DNA of 23,579 bases from Aquariibacter sp964433315 (lineage in GTDB: Bacteria; Pseudomonadota; Gammaproteobacteria; Burkholderiales; Burkholderiaceae_C), in contig CAYSQO010000030.1 of the NCBI GenBank assembly GCA_964433315.1, forward strand, positions 1 through 23,579, in the 5' to 3' direction. This document shows positions 1 to 9,370 of this stretch, piece by piece; the first letter of the stretch is position 1, and each line of letters begins with the position of its first letter. Made by a program: the position numbers and the translations under genes. The notes beneath the pieces were generated by a model that was not told the DNA's origin, searched no databases, and saw only the letters and a program-made list of their open reading frames with translations.

Positions 1-1342
1 TGCGCTCGATGCAGGGGATCTGCACCAGGCCGCCGACCGGGTCGCAGGTCAGGCCGAGGTGGTGCTCCATGCCGATCTCGGCGGCGTTCTCCACCTGTGC
101 CGGCGTGCCGCCCAGGGCCGCGCACAGGCCGGCCGCGGCCATGGAGCAGGCCACGCCCACCTCGCCCTGGCAGCCGACCTCGGCGCCGCTGATCGAGGCA
201 TTGCGCTTGTAGAGCCCGCCGATGGCGCCGGCCGTCAGCAGGTAGTCGACCAGGGCGCGGCGGCGCGCGGCCTCGTCCGCATGCGGCACGAAGCGCGCCA
301 GGTAGTGGCCCACCGCCGGCACGATGCCCGCCGCGCCTTTGGTGGGCGCGGTCACCACCCGCCCGCCGGCGGCGTTCTCCTCGTTCACGGCCAGGGCCCA
401 GAGGTTCACCCAGTCAAGCACTTGCAGCGGGTCGTCGGCGCGCGTCCAGCCGGCCGGGGCGGCGGCCGCGTGCACCGCCTTGCCCTCGGGCCGGCCCTGG
501 AGGGCGGCCGCGGCCCGGGGGTCCAGGGCGCGGAACAGCCGGGCCGCGCGCCGCGGCACGCGGAAGCCGCCGGGCAGCTCACCCTCGCGCCGCAGGCCGC
601 GGGCCACGCAGGCGGCCATGGCATTCCACAGGCGCAGCAGGCGCCGGTCGATCTCGGCGTCCAGCGCGGCGTCCTCGGCTCGGGCCCAGCGCGCGGCCTC
701 GGGGCCCTGGCGCAGCCAGGCCTGCTCGTTGGCGCGCTGCTGCGCGGCGATGCCGCCGCCATGCGCCGCGCAGCAGGCCAGCAGTTCGGCCGCGTTGCGC
801 CAGGGGCGGGGCAGGGCGGGGCCGGCGGCCTCGGGCTCGAAGGCGGCGGCGTCGCGCGCCGCGGCCTCGGCCTCGTCGACGACGAAGCCGCCGCCCACCG
901 AATACGCAGCCCACTGCGCAAGCAGGCGGCCGTCGGCCGCGAAGGCCTCGAAGCGCAGGCCGTTGGGATGGTGCGGCAGCGGCCGCTCGCCGGCCCAGCG
1001 CAGGTCCTGCGCCTCGTCGAAGGCCAGGGCCTGCCGGCCGCCGAGCAGGCCGATGCGGCGCTGCGCGCGGATCGCGGCCAGCTGCGCGGGCACGCGGTCC
1101 ACGTCCACGCCCTCGGGCGTCTCGCCGGCCAGGCCCAGCAGCACCGCGCCATCGCTGCCATGGCCGCGGCCGGTCAGGGCCAGCGCGCCATGCAGGGTGA
1201 CGACGATGCGGGCGGTGGCGTCCAGCCGGCCCGCGTCCGCCAGCCGCTCGGTGAAGCGCCGCGCGGCCACCATCGGCCCCACGGTGTGTGAGCTGGAGGG
1301 GCCGAGGCCGATCTTGAAGAGGTCGAAGACGGAGAGGCTCAT
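1..1342 (-). CDS. sdaA: L-serine ammonia-lyase (serine dehydratase), iron-sulfur type, 3' end cut by window
   Basis: Deaminates L-serine to pyruvate and ammonia in the cytoplasm using a [4Fe-4S] cluster. The translation starts MSLSVFDLFKIGLGPSSSHT, with the family's SSSHTVGPM signature at residues 16-23. The alpha-chain domain follows, with GGRVVTAPT near 326-334, SGAEVGCQGEVG near 385-395, LGLTCDPV near 429-436 and IPCIER at 442-447. The expected cluster cysteines are C391, C433 and C444. The visible part is 447 residues; from memory, the E. coli enzyme reaches the same point about 48 residues earlier. About 20 of the extra residues are an Ala/Pro-rich insert around 268-305. The gene begins 84 bp after gcvP on the same strand, so it probably belongs to the gcvTHP transcript, linking glycine and serine breakdown to pyruvate. 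Lys335 stands where TAPTNGA is usual. The last tens of residues are outside the window. Confidence 0.96.
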   Translation of the reverse strand, partial: MSLSVFDLFKIGLGPSSSHTVGPMVAARRFTERLADAGRLDATARIVVTLHGALALTGRGHGSDGAVLLGLAGETPEGVDVDRVPAQLAAIRAQRRIGLLGGRQALAFDEAQDLRWAGERPLPHHPNGLRFEAFAADGRLLAQWAAYSVGGGFVVDEAEAAARDAAAFEPEAAGPALPRPWRNAAELLACCAAHGGGIAAQQRANEQAWLRQGPEAARWARAEDAALDAEIDRRLLRLWNAMAACVARGLRREGELPGGFRVPRRAARLFRALDPRAAAALQGRPEGKAVHAAAAPAGWTRADDPLQVLDWVNLWALAVNEENAAGGRVVTAPTKGAAGIVPAVGHYLARFVPHADEAARRRALVDYLLTAGAIGGLYKRNASISGAEVGCQGEVGVACSMAAAGLCAALGGTPAQVENAAEIGMEHHLGLTCDPVGGLVQIPCIER

Positions 1343-1404
1343 GGCGCGGGGCGGGGCGGACCGGAGCGGCCTGCCGGCCGCGCCCCGATCATGCCCCGCC
1401 CCGG

Positions 1405-1421
1405 CTGCCCCCGGGGGGCAG
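1405..1421 (-). repeat. GC palindrome between gcvP and sdaA
   Basis: The transcript here reads CUGCCCC-CCG-GGGGCAG, a perfect 7-bp stem with a 3-nt loop, six bases after the gcvP stop. There is no U-tract, so an efficient intrinsic terminator is unlikely. It closely resembles the palindrome at 6122-6139 before gcvT. It may modulate sdaA expression, stabilise an upstream mRNA end, or be a dispersed repeat. Confidence 0.5.
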
Positions 1422-1426
1422 AGGCC

Positions 1427-4330
<2,904 letters not shown>

Positions 4331-4403
4331 GGCGGTCTCCTGCGGAAGGCGGGGAGGGGGATCGACAGATCTCGGAGAAGGGGGCGGGCGCCGCGGGGGC
4401 GCT

Positions 4404-4438
4404 GGCGACGGGGTGGCAGGCCCGTCGCCCGGGACGGG
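4404..4438 (-). promoter_or_regulatory. Mutually exclusive hairpins in the gcvH-gcvP gap
   Basis: In the transcript, GGCGACGGG and CCCGUCGCC (4404-4412 and 4421-4429) can form a perfect 9-bp stem with an 8-nt loop. The block 4421-4426 can instead pair with 4433-4438 (CCCGUC with GACGGG, 6-nt loop). Both use the same bases, so only one can form. The location, just after the gcvH stop, suits an intercistronic attenuator or mRNA-processing element, but GC-rich DNA yields such pairings often and no U-tract follows. Confidence 0.4.
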
Positions 4439-4442
4439 TGGC

Positions 4443-4814
4443 TTACTTCGCGGTCAGGGCGTCGTAGGCGGTGGCGTCCATCAGGCCGTCGAGCTGGGCG
4501 GCGTCGTCCAGCTTGAGCTTGAAGAACCAGCCCGCGCCCAGCGGGTCGCTGTTGGCCAGGGCGGGGTCGGCGCGCAGGGCCTCGTTGACCTCGGTGACGG
4601 TGCCGCTGACCGGCATGTACAGGTCGGCGGCGGCCTTGACCGACTCGACCACGCCGGCGACGGCGCCCTGGGCATGGTGCGAGCCGACCTCGGGCAGGTC
4701 GACATAGACGACATCGCCCAGCGCATCCTGCGCGTGGACGGTGATGCCGACGGTGGCGGTGTTCGCGTCGGTGGGCTCGATCCACTCGTGTTCGGCGGTG
4801 AACTTGCGGCTCAT
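4443..4814 (-). CDS. gcvH: Glycine cleavage system H protein (lipoyl carrier)
   Basis: Small cytoplasmic carrier whose lipoylated lysine shuttles the aminomethyl intermediate between GcvP, GcvT and lipoamide dehydrogenase (lpd is not in this window). The product has 123 residues, close to the family norm of about 125-130. It opens MSRKFTAEHEWIEP, where the HEW motif is typical, and carries the lipoylation site VVESVKAAADLYMPVSG with Lys60. The start at 4814 is chosen because it gives the canonical N-terminus and has CAGGAA upstream. An in-frame ATG at 4874 would add 20 residues lacking family similarity. It lies 78 bp after gcvT and 112 bp before gcvP in the same operon. The stop is TAA. Confidence 0.97.
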   Translation of the reverse strand: MSRKFTAEHEWIEPTDANTATVGITVHAQDALGDVVYVDLPEVGSHHAQGAVAGVVESVKAAADLYMPVSGTVTEVNEALRADPALANSDPLGAGWFFKLKLDDAAQLDGLMDATAYDALTAK

Positions 4815-4892
4815 GGTGGGGGTTCCTGAGGAAGGGAAGGGTTCGGAAAGACGGGGCGATCTGTCGGACGCCATGCGACCGCGGCCAGGCGG

Positions 4893-6095
4893 TCAGACCC
4901 GACGATAACGGTGCGGCACGAAGGGCAGGGGGCTGACCGTCACCGGCACGCCACGGCCGCGCACCTGCGCGAAGAGCGCCGTGCCTTCGGCGGCCGAGGC
5001 GGCCTCGACATAGGCCATGGCGATGGGCTGGGCCACGCCCGGGCTCAGCGTGCCGCTGCAGACGCGGCCGACCGGGCGGCCGGCGGCGTCATGCAGCGCG
5101 GCGCCGTCGCGCACCGGCACGCGCTCCTGCGCCAGCAGGCCGACGCGGCGGCGTGCCGGGCCCTCGCGCAGCTGGGCCTCGACCCGGGCCACGCCCGGGT
5201 AGCCGCCGGCCCGCGCGCCGCCGGCGCGGCGCACCTTGGGGACAGACCAGGCCAGGCCGGCCTCGATCGGCGTGATCGTGGTGTCCAGCTCGTGGCCGTG
5301 CAGGCAGAGCCCGGCCTCCAGCCGCAGGGTGTCGCGCGCGCCCAGGCCGGCGGGCTTGACGGCGGCATCGGCCAGCAGGGCTTCGGCCAGGGCCACGGCC
5401 TGGTCGGCCGGGACCGAGATCTCGACCCCGTCCTCGCCGGTGTAGCCCGAGCGCACCACCCAGCAGGCGGCGCCGGCCAGCTCCAGCACCGCGCCCTCCA
5501 TGAAGCGCAGCGCGTTCAGCGTGTCCGCCGCTGCAGGGGCGACACGGGCCAGGGCGGCCACCGCTTCGGGGCCCTGCAGGGCCAGCAGCGCGCGCTCGTG
5601 CAGGCGGGTGGCGGTGACGCCGGCGGGCAGGCCGGCCTGCAGCAGGGCCAGGTCGGTGTCGGCATTGGCGGCGTTGACGACCAGGAAGACCGGGCCCAGC
5701 ACGCCGCCCAGCGCGCCTTCGGGCGGGCGGGCGATCATCAGGTCGTCGACCACGCCGGCGTCGGCGGTGGTGAACTGGCTGTAGCGCTGCTTGCCGACCG
5801 GCAGGCCCAGCACGTCGGCGGGCAGCAGGGTTTCCAGCGCGGCGGCGACGGCCTCGAAGCTGGGGCCGTCCAGCCGCACCTGGCCCATGTGCGAGACATC
5901 GAAGAGCGCGGCCGCGGCCCGCGCATGGCGGTGCTCGGCGACCTGGCCTTCGGGGTAGCTGACCGGCAGGGCCCAGCCGGCGAAGGGCACGATCTTGCCG
6001 CCCAGGCGCTGGTGCAGGCCGTGCAGCGGGGTGCGCTGCGGCTCGGCGGGGGGCGTGGGGGCGGGGGCTTGGGCGGGGTCGAAGGCGGCGGTCAT
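4893..6095 (-). CDS. gcvT: Glycine cleavage system aminomethyltransferase (T protein)
   Basis: Transfers the one-carbon unit from lipoyl-bound aminomethyl to tetrahydrofolate, releasing ammonia. The product has 400 residues, slightly longer than the usual 360-375 because of a Pro/Ala-rich N-terminus before RTPLHGLHQRLGGKIVPFAG. Diagnostic stretches are LFDVSHMGQV, RYSQFTTADAGVVDDLMI with the folate-site aspartate, VVNAANADTD, SGYTGEDGVEI and CSGTLSPGVAQPIAMAYVE. The start at 6095 is the only ATG between the riboswitch and the conserved region. No convincing Shine-Dalgarno precedes it: the 30 bases upstream are CCGCCCCGTCGCC-like. It is the first gene of gcvT-gcvH-gcvP-sdaA and lies about 95 bp downstream of the second glycine aptamer, whose folding should control the operon. 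Confidence 0.97.
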   Translation of the reverse strand: MTAAFDPAQAPAPTPPAEPQRTPLHGLHQRLGGKIVPFAGWALPVSYPEGQVAEHRHARAAAALFDVSHMGQVRLDGPSFEAVAAALETLLPADVLGLPVGKQRYSQFTTADAGVVDDLMIARPPEGALGGVLGPVFLVVNAANADTDLALLQAGLPAGVTATRLHERALLALQGPEAVAALARVAPAAADTLNALRFMEGAVLELAGAACWVVRSGYTGEDGVEISVPADQAVALAEALLADAAVKPAGLGARDTLRLEAGLCLHGHELDTTITPIEAGLAWSVPKVRRAGGARAGGYPGVARVEAQLREGPARRRVGLLAQERVPVRDGAALHDAAGRPVGRVCSGTLSPGVAQPIAMAYVEAASAAEGTALFAQVRGRGVPVTVSPLPFVPHRYRRV

Positions 6096-6121
6096 GGACG
6101 GACGGTGGCGACGGGGCGGGC

Positions 6122-6139
6122 CGTGCCCCGGGGGGCACG
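6122..6139 (-). promoter_or_regulatory. Perfect GC palindrome between glycine riboswitch and gcvT start
   Basis: The transcript reads CGUGCCCC-CC-GGGGCACG, an 8-bp perfect palindrome (7 bp if the loop opens to four bases), 27 bases before the gcvT ATG and about 50 bases after aptamer 2. It could be part of the expression platform, acting on transcription or on translation initiation. No U-tract follows. A near-copy lies at 1405-1421 after gcvP. Confidence 0.45.
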
Positions 6140-6190
6140 ACGATGACGGTGGACCCGCCGCTCGCACGGTGGGTCGGTCACGCCCTCGCT

Positions 6191-6420
6191 GTCCATGGAC
6201 CTGAGAGATTGGCGACCGGCGCTTGCGCCCCGGCCGCTTGCCCCTTCGGTGGGTCGCCGGCATGGGGATGCCGCGACCGCTCTCCAGTGAGGTTCTCGCC
6301 TCCGCCGGGGGTGTCGGACCCCGACGGACACGTTTGCCAGTCCTTGGGCCTGAGCGTTTAGCGCTTGCGCGCGGCGCCTTCGGCGGCGGCCCCGGATGCA
6401 TGCCTGGGCCGCGCTCTCCT
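6191..6420 (-). ncRNA. Tandem glycine riboswitch (gcvT element)
   Basis: Two glycine-binding aptamers in the 5' leader of gcvT. Aptamer 1 (about 6420-6338, transcript order) begins AGGAGAGCGC, contains GCCGAAGGCGCC and a GCAA-capped P3 extension (GCGC-GCAA-GCGC style), and closes ACGCUCAGGCCCAAGGACUG. Aptamer 2 (about 6286-6191) begins UGGAGAGCGG, contains CACCGAAGGGGCAAGC and another GCAA-capped arm, and closes AAUCUCUCAGGUCCAUGGAC. The GGAGAG / CCGAAGG / CUCAGG...GGAC triad in tandem matches the established gcvT motif, which usually turns the operon on when glycine is high. A linker of about 50 nt with its own small hairpin (GUCGG-GGU-CCGAC) separates the aptamers. The switching mechanism is not evident from sequence. 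Confidence 0.95.
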
Positions 6421-6429
6421 GACCCCGCC

Positions 6430-6435
6430 AGTGTA
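6430..6435 (-). promoter_or_regulatory. Probable -10 element of the gcvTHP-sdaA promoter
   Basis: On the minus strand TACACT occurs here, placing transcription start near 6423, a few bases before aptamer 1 begins at 6420. That spacing is what a riboswitch leader would need. No good -35 hexamer lies at 16-18 bp; the upstream segment to about 6520 is noticeably AT-richer than its surroundings. The promoter may need an activator. Confidence 0.45.
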
Positions 6436-6549
6436 GGCCGGCAGGGCCGGGTTAACGCGGGGTGTCGAAAAATTCCTACAGCAAATCAGCGGGGCAAATA
6501 TGCAGTGAATTGCCGCTTTGCGGGCAGGCCGCGCCACCCCGTCGCCGGC

Positions 6550-8502
6550 TCAGGCGGCGGCCTCGGCCGTGGCCTGGTCGATGGCCTCGCCGAGCTCCAG
6601 CCAGCGGCCCTCCAGCGCCTCGATCTCCTCGCCCAGGGCCTTGAGCTGGCGGCCCAGCTCGGCGCGGCGGGCGCCGTCCAGCCCCGGGTCGCCTAGCTGC
6701 TGGCTGGCGCTCTCCTGCTCGGCCTGGGCGGCGGCGAGGCGGGCCTCCACCTGGGTCAGCGCTTTCTTCAGGGGCTTGAGCTGCTCCTGCAGCTTCTGCC
6801 GGGCCTGGGCCTGGGCGCGGCGGTCCTCGCGGCGGCTGGCGCCGGCCGCCTCGGCGGGCTGGCCGGGGGCGGCCGTCTCGACCGTGGCGGCTCGGCTGCG
6901 TTCGCGGCTTTGTTCGAGCAGCCAGCGCTGGTAGTCGTCGAGGTCGCCATCGAAATCGCGCACCGTGCCGTCGGCCACCAGCCAGAAGCCGTCGCAGACC
7001 TCGCGCAGCAGGGCGCGGTCGTGGCTGACGAGCATCACCGTGCCCTCGAAGCCGTTGAGCGCCATCGACAGCGCCTCGCGCGTGGTGAGGTCCAGGTGGT
7101 TGGTGGGCTCGTCCAGCAGCAGCAGGTTGGGCTTCTGCCAGACGATCATGGCCAGCACCAGGCGCGCCTTCTCGCCGCCGCTGAGGCTGCCCACCGGCTG
7201 CTGCACCATGTCGCCGACGAAGCGGAACTGGCCCAGGAAGTCGCGCAGCTCCTGCTCGCGGGCCTGGGGCGAGACCTCGCGGGCCAGGCGGATCATGTGC
7301 TCCAGCGGGCCGCTTTCGGGGTGCAGCACGTCCAGCTCCTGCTGCGCGAAGTAGCCGATCGCCAGGCCCTTGCCCGGGGTGACGGTGCCGCCCAGCGCCC
7401 CCAGGGTGCCGGCCAGGGTCTTGACCACGGTGGATTTGCCCTGGCCATTGGCGCCGAGGATGCCGATGCGCTGCCCCGGCTGCACCGAGCGGGTGATGCC
7501 GTGGACGATGGGCTTGTCGCCCCCGCCCTCCAGCCGGTAGCCGCACACCACCTCGCGCATCACCAGCATGGGGTTGGGCAGCTGGCCGGGCTCGCGGAAG
7601 CTGAAGGCGAAGTCGGCCTGGCTCAGCACCGGGCCGATGCGCTCCATGCGCTCCAGCGCCTTCACCCGGCTCTGGGCCTGCTTGGCCTTGGTGGCCTGGG
7701 CCTTGAAGCGGTCGATGAAGCGCTGCAGGTGGGCGATCTGGTCCTGCTGGCGGCTGTAGGCCGCGGCCTGCTGGCTCAGGCGCTCGGCGCGCATGGCCTC
7801 GAAGCCGCTGTAGTTGGCGCCGTAGCGGGTGAGCCGGGCGTCTTCGAGGTGCACGGTCACGCGGGTGATGGCATCGAGGAACTCGCGGTCGTGGCTGATC
7901 ACCAGCAGCGTGCCCTCGTAGCGCTGCAGCCAGGCCTCCAGCCAGACCAGGGCGTCGAGGTCCAGGTGGTTGGTCGGTTCGTCGAGCAGCAGCAGGTCGC
8001 TCGGGCACATCAGGGCGCGCGCCAGCTGCAGGCGCATGCGCCAGCCGCCGGAGAAGCTGTTGACCGGCGCATCGAGCTGCTCGCCCCGGAAGCCCAGGCC
8101 CAGCAGCAGGGCCTGGGCCCGCGGCCGGGCGTCGAAGGCGCCGGCCTCGGCCAGGCCGGCATGGGCCTCGGCGATGGCGTGGCCGTCCTGCGCGCCCTCG
8201 GCCGCGGCCAGGCGCGCCTGGGCCTCCATCAGCCGGCTGTCGCCCTGCAGCACGAAGGCGGTCGCGCCCTCCGTCGTCTCGGGCATGTCCTGCGCGACCT
8301 CGGCCACCCGCCAGCGCGGCGGCAGGCTGAAGTCGCCGGCGTCGGCGTGCAGCCGGCCGGTCAGCAGCGCGAAGAGGCTGGACTTGCCCGCCCCGTTGCG
8401 CCCGACCAGGCTGACCTTCTCGCCCGCATGCAGCGTCAGGTCGGCATGGTCGAGGACGAGCTTGACGCCGCGGCGCAGGCTGAGTTGGCTCAGGACGATC
8501 AT
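6550..8502 (-). CDS. yheS: ABC-F family ATPase, YheS type
   Basis: Soluble protein with two ABC ATPase domains and no membrane segments. ABC-F proteins bind the ribosomal E site and act on translation; the exact role of YheS is poorly defined. The product has 650 residues and follows E. coli YheS closely: MIVLSQLSLRRGVKLVLD at the start, Walker A GRNGAGKS at 34-41, SGGWRMRLQLARALM and LLLDEPTNHLDLDALVWLE in domain 1. A linker with RFKAQATKAKQAQSRVKALERMERI follows, then the second Walker A GANGQGKST with Lys356, SGGEKARL and LLLDEPTNHLDL. A charged coiled-coil tail occupies about 535-650. The start at 8502 gives the YheS-like N-terminus; an upstream ATG at 8553 would add 17 unrelated residues. 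It stands alone, transcribed toward the gcv operon with no clear terminator between, so read-through is possible. Confidence 0.94.
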   Translation of the reverse strand: MIVLSQLSLRRGVKLVLDHADLTLHAGEKVSLVGRNGAGKSSLFALLTGRLHADAGDFSLPPRWRVAEVAQDMPETTEGATAFVLQGDSRLMEAQARLAAAEGAQDGHAIAEAHAGLAEAGAFDARPRAQALLLGLGFRGEQLDAPVNSFSGGWRMRLQLARALMCPSDLLLLDEPTNHLDLDALVWLEAWLQRYEGTLLVISHDREFLDAITRVTVHLEDARLTRYGANYSGFEAMRAERLSQQAAAYSRQQDQIAHLQRFIDRFKAQATKAKQAQSRVKALERMERIGPVLSQADFAFSFREPGQLPNPMLVMREVVCGYRLEGGGDKPIVHGITRSVQPGQRIGILGANGQGKSTVVKTLAGTLGALGGTVTPGKGLAIGYFAQQELDVLHPESGPLEHMIRLAREVSPQAREQELRDFLGQFRFVGDMVQQPVGSLSGGEKARLVLAMIVWQKPNLLLLDEPTNHLDLTTREALSMALNGFEGTVMLVSHDRALLREVCDGFWLVADGTVRDFDGDLDDYQRWLLEQSRERSRAATVETAAPGQPAEAAGASRREDRRAQAQARQKLQEQLKPLKKALTQVEARLAAAQAEQESASQQLGDPGLDGARRAELGRQLKALGEEIEALEGRWLELGEAIDQATAEAAA

Positions 8503-8592
8503 GGGGCGGGGCGCTTCCGGGCAAAGGCGCGATTGTCCGCCGCCGCGCGCCACGCCTTGCCGCCGGCCGGGCGGCGCACGGCCCGGCCGCCG

Positions 8593-8629
8593 GCCGGTCG
8601 GCTTGTCCCCAGGCCGGTCGACTTGGCCC
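8593..8629 (+). promoter_or_regulatory. Tandem 17-bp direct repeats, possible activator site of the efflux operon
   Basis: GCCGGTCGGCTTGTCCC at 8593-8609 is repeated as GCCGGTCGACTTGGCCC at 8613-8629, 15 of 17 positions identical, with a 20-bp period (two helical turns). The second copy overlaps where a -35 element would lie relative to the extended -10 at 8636-8644. This layout suits two protomers of a transcription activator bound on one DNA face. The cognate regulator is not in the window. Confidence 0.4.
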
Positions 8630-8635
8630 GGGGTG

Positions 8636-8644
8636 TGCTAGGGT
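8636..8644 (+). promoter_or_regulatory. Putative extended -10 promoter of the efflux operon
   Basis: TGCTAGGGT fits the extended -10 pattern TGnTAnnnT, with only a poor -35 match upstream inside the second direct repeat. Transcription would start near 8650. An imperfect 23-bp dyad at 8642-8664 (arms GGTTTA and TGAACC) covers the predicted start and could be an operator. Confidence 0.35.
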
Positions 8645-8716
8645 TTACCCGTTCGCATTGAACCTTGATCCAGCCGGCGGGTCCGCTGCCCGCACCCCGC
8701 CAGCCCATTCCTTCCC

Positions 8717-9205
8717 TTGCTGTCCGCGACTTCCGTCAGCCTGCCCGTGTCCCGCCCGTCGCTTGCCCTCGTCCTGTCCAGCCTGCCGACCCGCCTGTCC
8801 GGCCGGGTGGCGGCCTGGGGCGTGCGCCTGCTCGTGCTGGGGGTGGGCAGCCTGATCGGCCTGGGCCTGCTGCTGGCGCTGCTGCCGGCGGCCTCGGGGC
8901 CGGATCGGCTGGCCGGGGTGGCATGGGAGGGCCGCGTCGGGGCCGAGGTCGAGGTCGAGCGCACGGTCCCGGTGCTGCAAGCCCTGGCCCCGACCGCGCC
9001 TGAACTGGAGCGACCGGTCCGCGAGACCGGCGCCGGCACCCTGCCCGCGCTGGGCGCGGGCCCCGGGGACCTGCCCGATCCCAGTCCGGCCCCTGCGCCG
9101 GGCCTGATGCCGACGGCCCCGCCAGCCCATGTGCTACACGCCGCCTGCTGCCCGCATGCCCACCCGGCCCCGCAGCAGCCCCTGCTGCGTCCGCCGACCG
9201 CCTGA
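8717..9205 (+). CDS. Unrecognised single-pass membrane protein with Cys/His-rich C-terminal tail
   Basis: I do not recognise this protein. The reading frame has the strong G/C third-position bias of a real gene and sits at the head of the efflux operon. With the TTG start at 8717 it is 162 residues; a GTG at 8747 would give 152. No Shine-Dalgarno decides between them, and an in-frame stop lies at 8666. Residues about 36-57 form one hydrophobic helix (WGVRLLVLGVGSLIGLGLLL region) followed by a Pro/Ala/Gly-rich stretch. The tail, HVLHAACCPHAHP at 138-150, holds four His and two adjacent Cys, a plausible metal site. By position it recalls CzcI, a small periplasmic protein of czc operons, but I see no sequence match to CzcI. 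A role in sensing or buffering metal is an inference. Confidence 0.6.
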   Translation: MLSATSVSLPVSRPSLALVLSSLPTRLSGRVAAWGVRLLVLGVGSLIGLGLLLALLPAASGPDRLAGVAWEGRVGAEVEVERTVPVLQALAPTAPELERPVRETGAGTLPALGAGPGDLPDPSPAPAPGLMPTAPPAHVLHAACCPHAHPAPQQPLLRPPTA

Positions 9206-9370
9206 GGCGGGCCGCCCACGAGGCGGCCGCTGACCGCAGGCGCCGCGCAGGTGCCGTCGCGGTCCTGCCGGGGCCCCGGGCCCCACCCCTTCTTTCTCCC
9301 TCCACCCGACCCGTCCGGGCGTCTGGCTTTGGCCGGTCGCGCGGCGGGCCGGGGACTTCGACCTGTCTCG
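9206..9370 (+). other. Untranslated gap in the efflux operon
   Basis: These 165 bp separate the membrane-protein gene from the outer membrane factor gene. They hold a 7-bp hairpin just after the stop (GGCCGCC/GGCGGCC) and a GGGGC/GCCCC hairpin near 9276-9291 followed by a pyrimidine run (CCTTCTTTCTCCC). The second could weakly attenuate or process the transcript. In-frame extension of the next gene to 9251 is possible but would bury its signal peptide. Confidence 0.35.

Noticed and set aside
4363..4866. A 9-bp inverted repeat (CGACAGATC / GATCTGTCG at 4363-4371 and 4858-4866) flanking gcvH
   Set aside because: The match is only 9 bp and does not extend; coincidences of this size are expected in a 23-kb window.
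6096..6401. N-terminal extension of gcvT up to 6401
   Set aside because: The added 102 codons are the glycine riboswitch read as protein; the conserved T-protein sequence begins shortly after 6095.
9276..9300. GGGGC/GCCCC hairpin and pyrimidine run as an intrinsic terminator inside the efflux operon
   Set aside because: The stem is only 5 bp and the following run is mixed C/T, so efficient termination is unlikely; mentioned only as a possible attenuator.
9251..9370. Earlier start for the outer membrane factor gene
   Set aside because: It would put 40 Pro/Gly/Arg-rich residues before an obvious signal peptide that begins right after the ATG at 9371.
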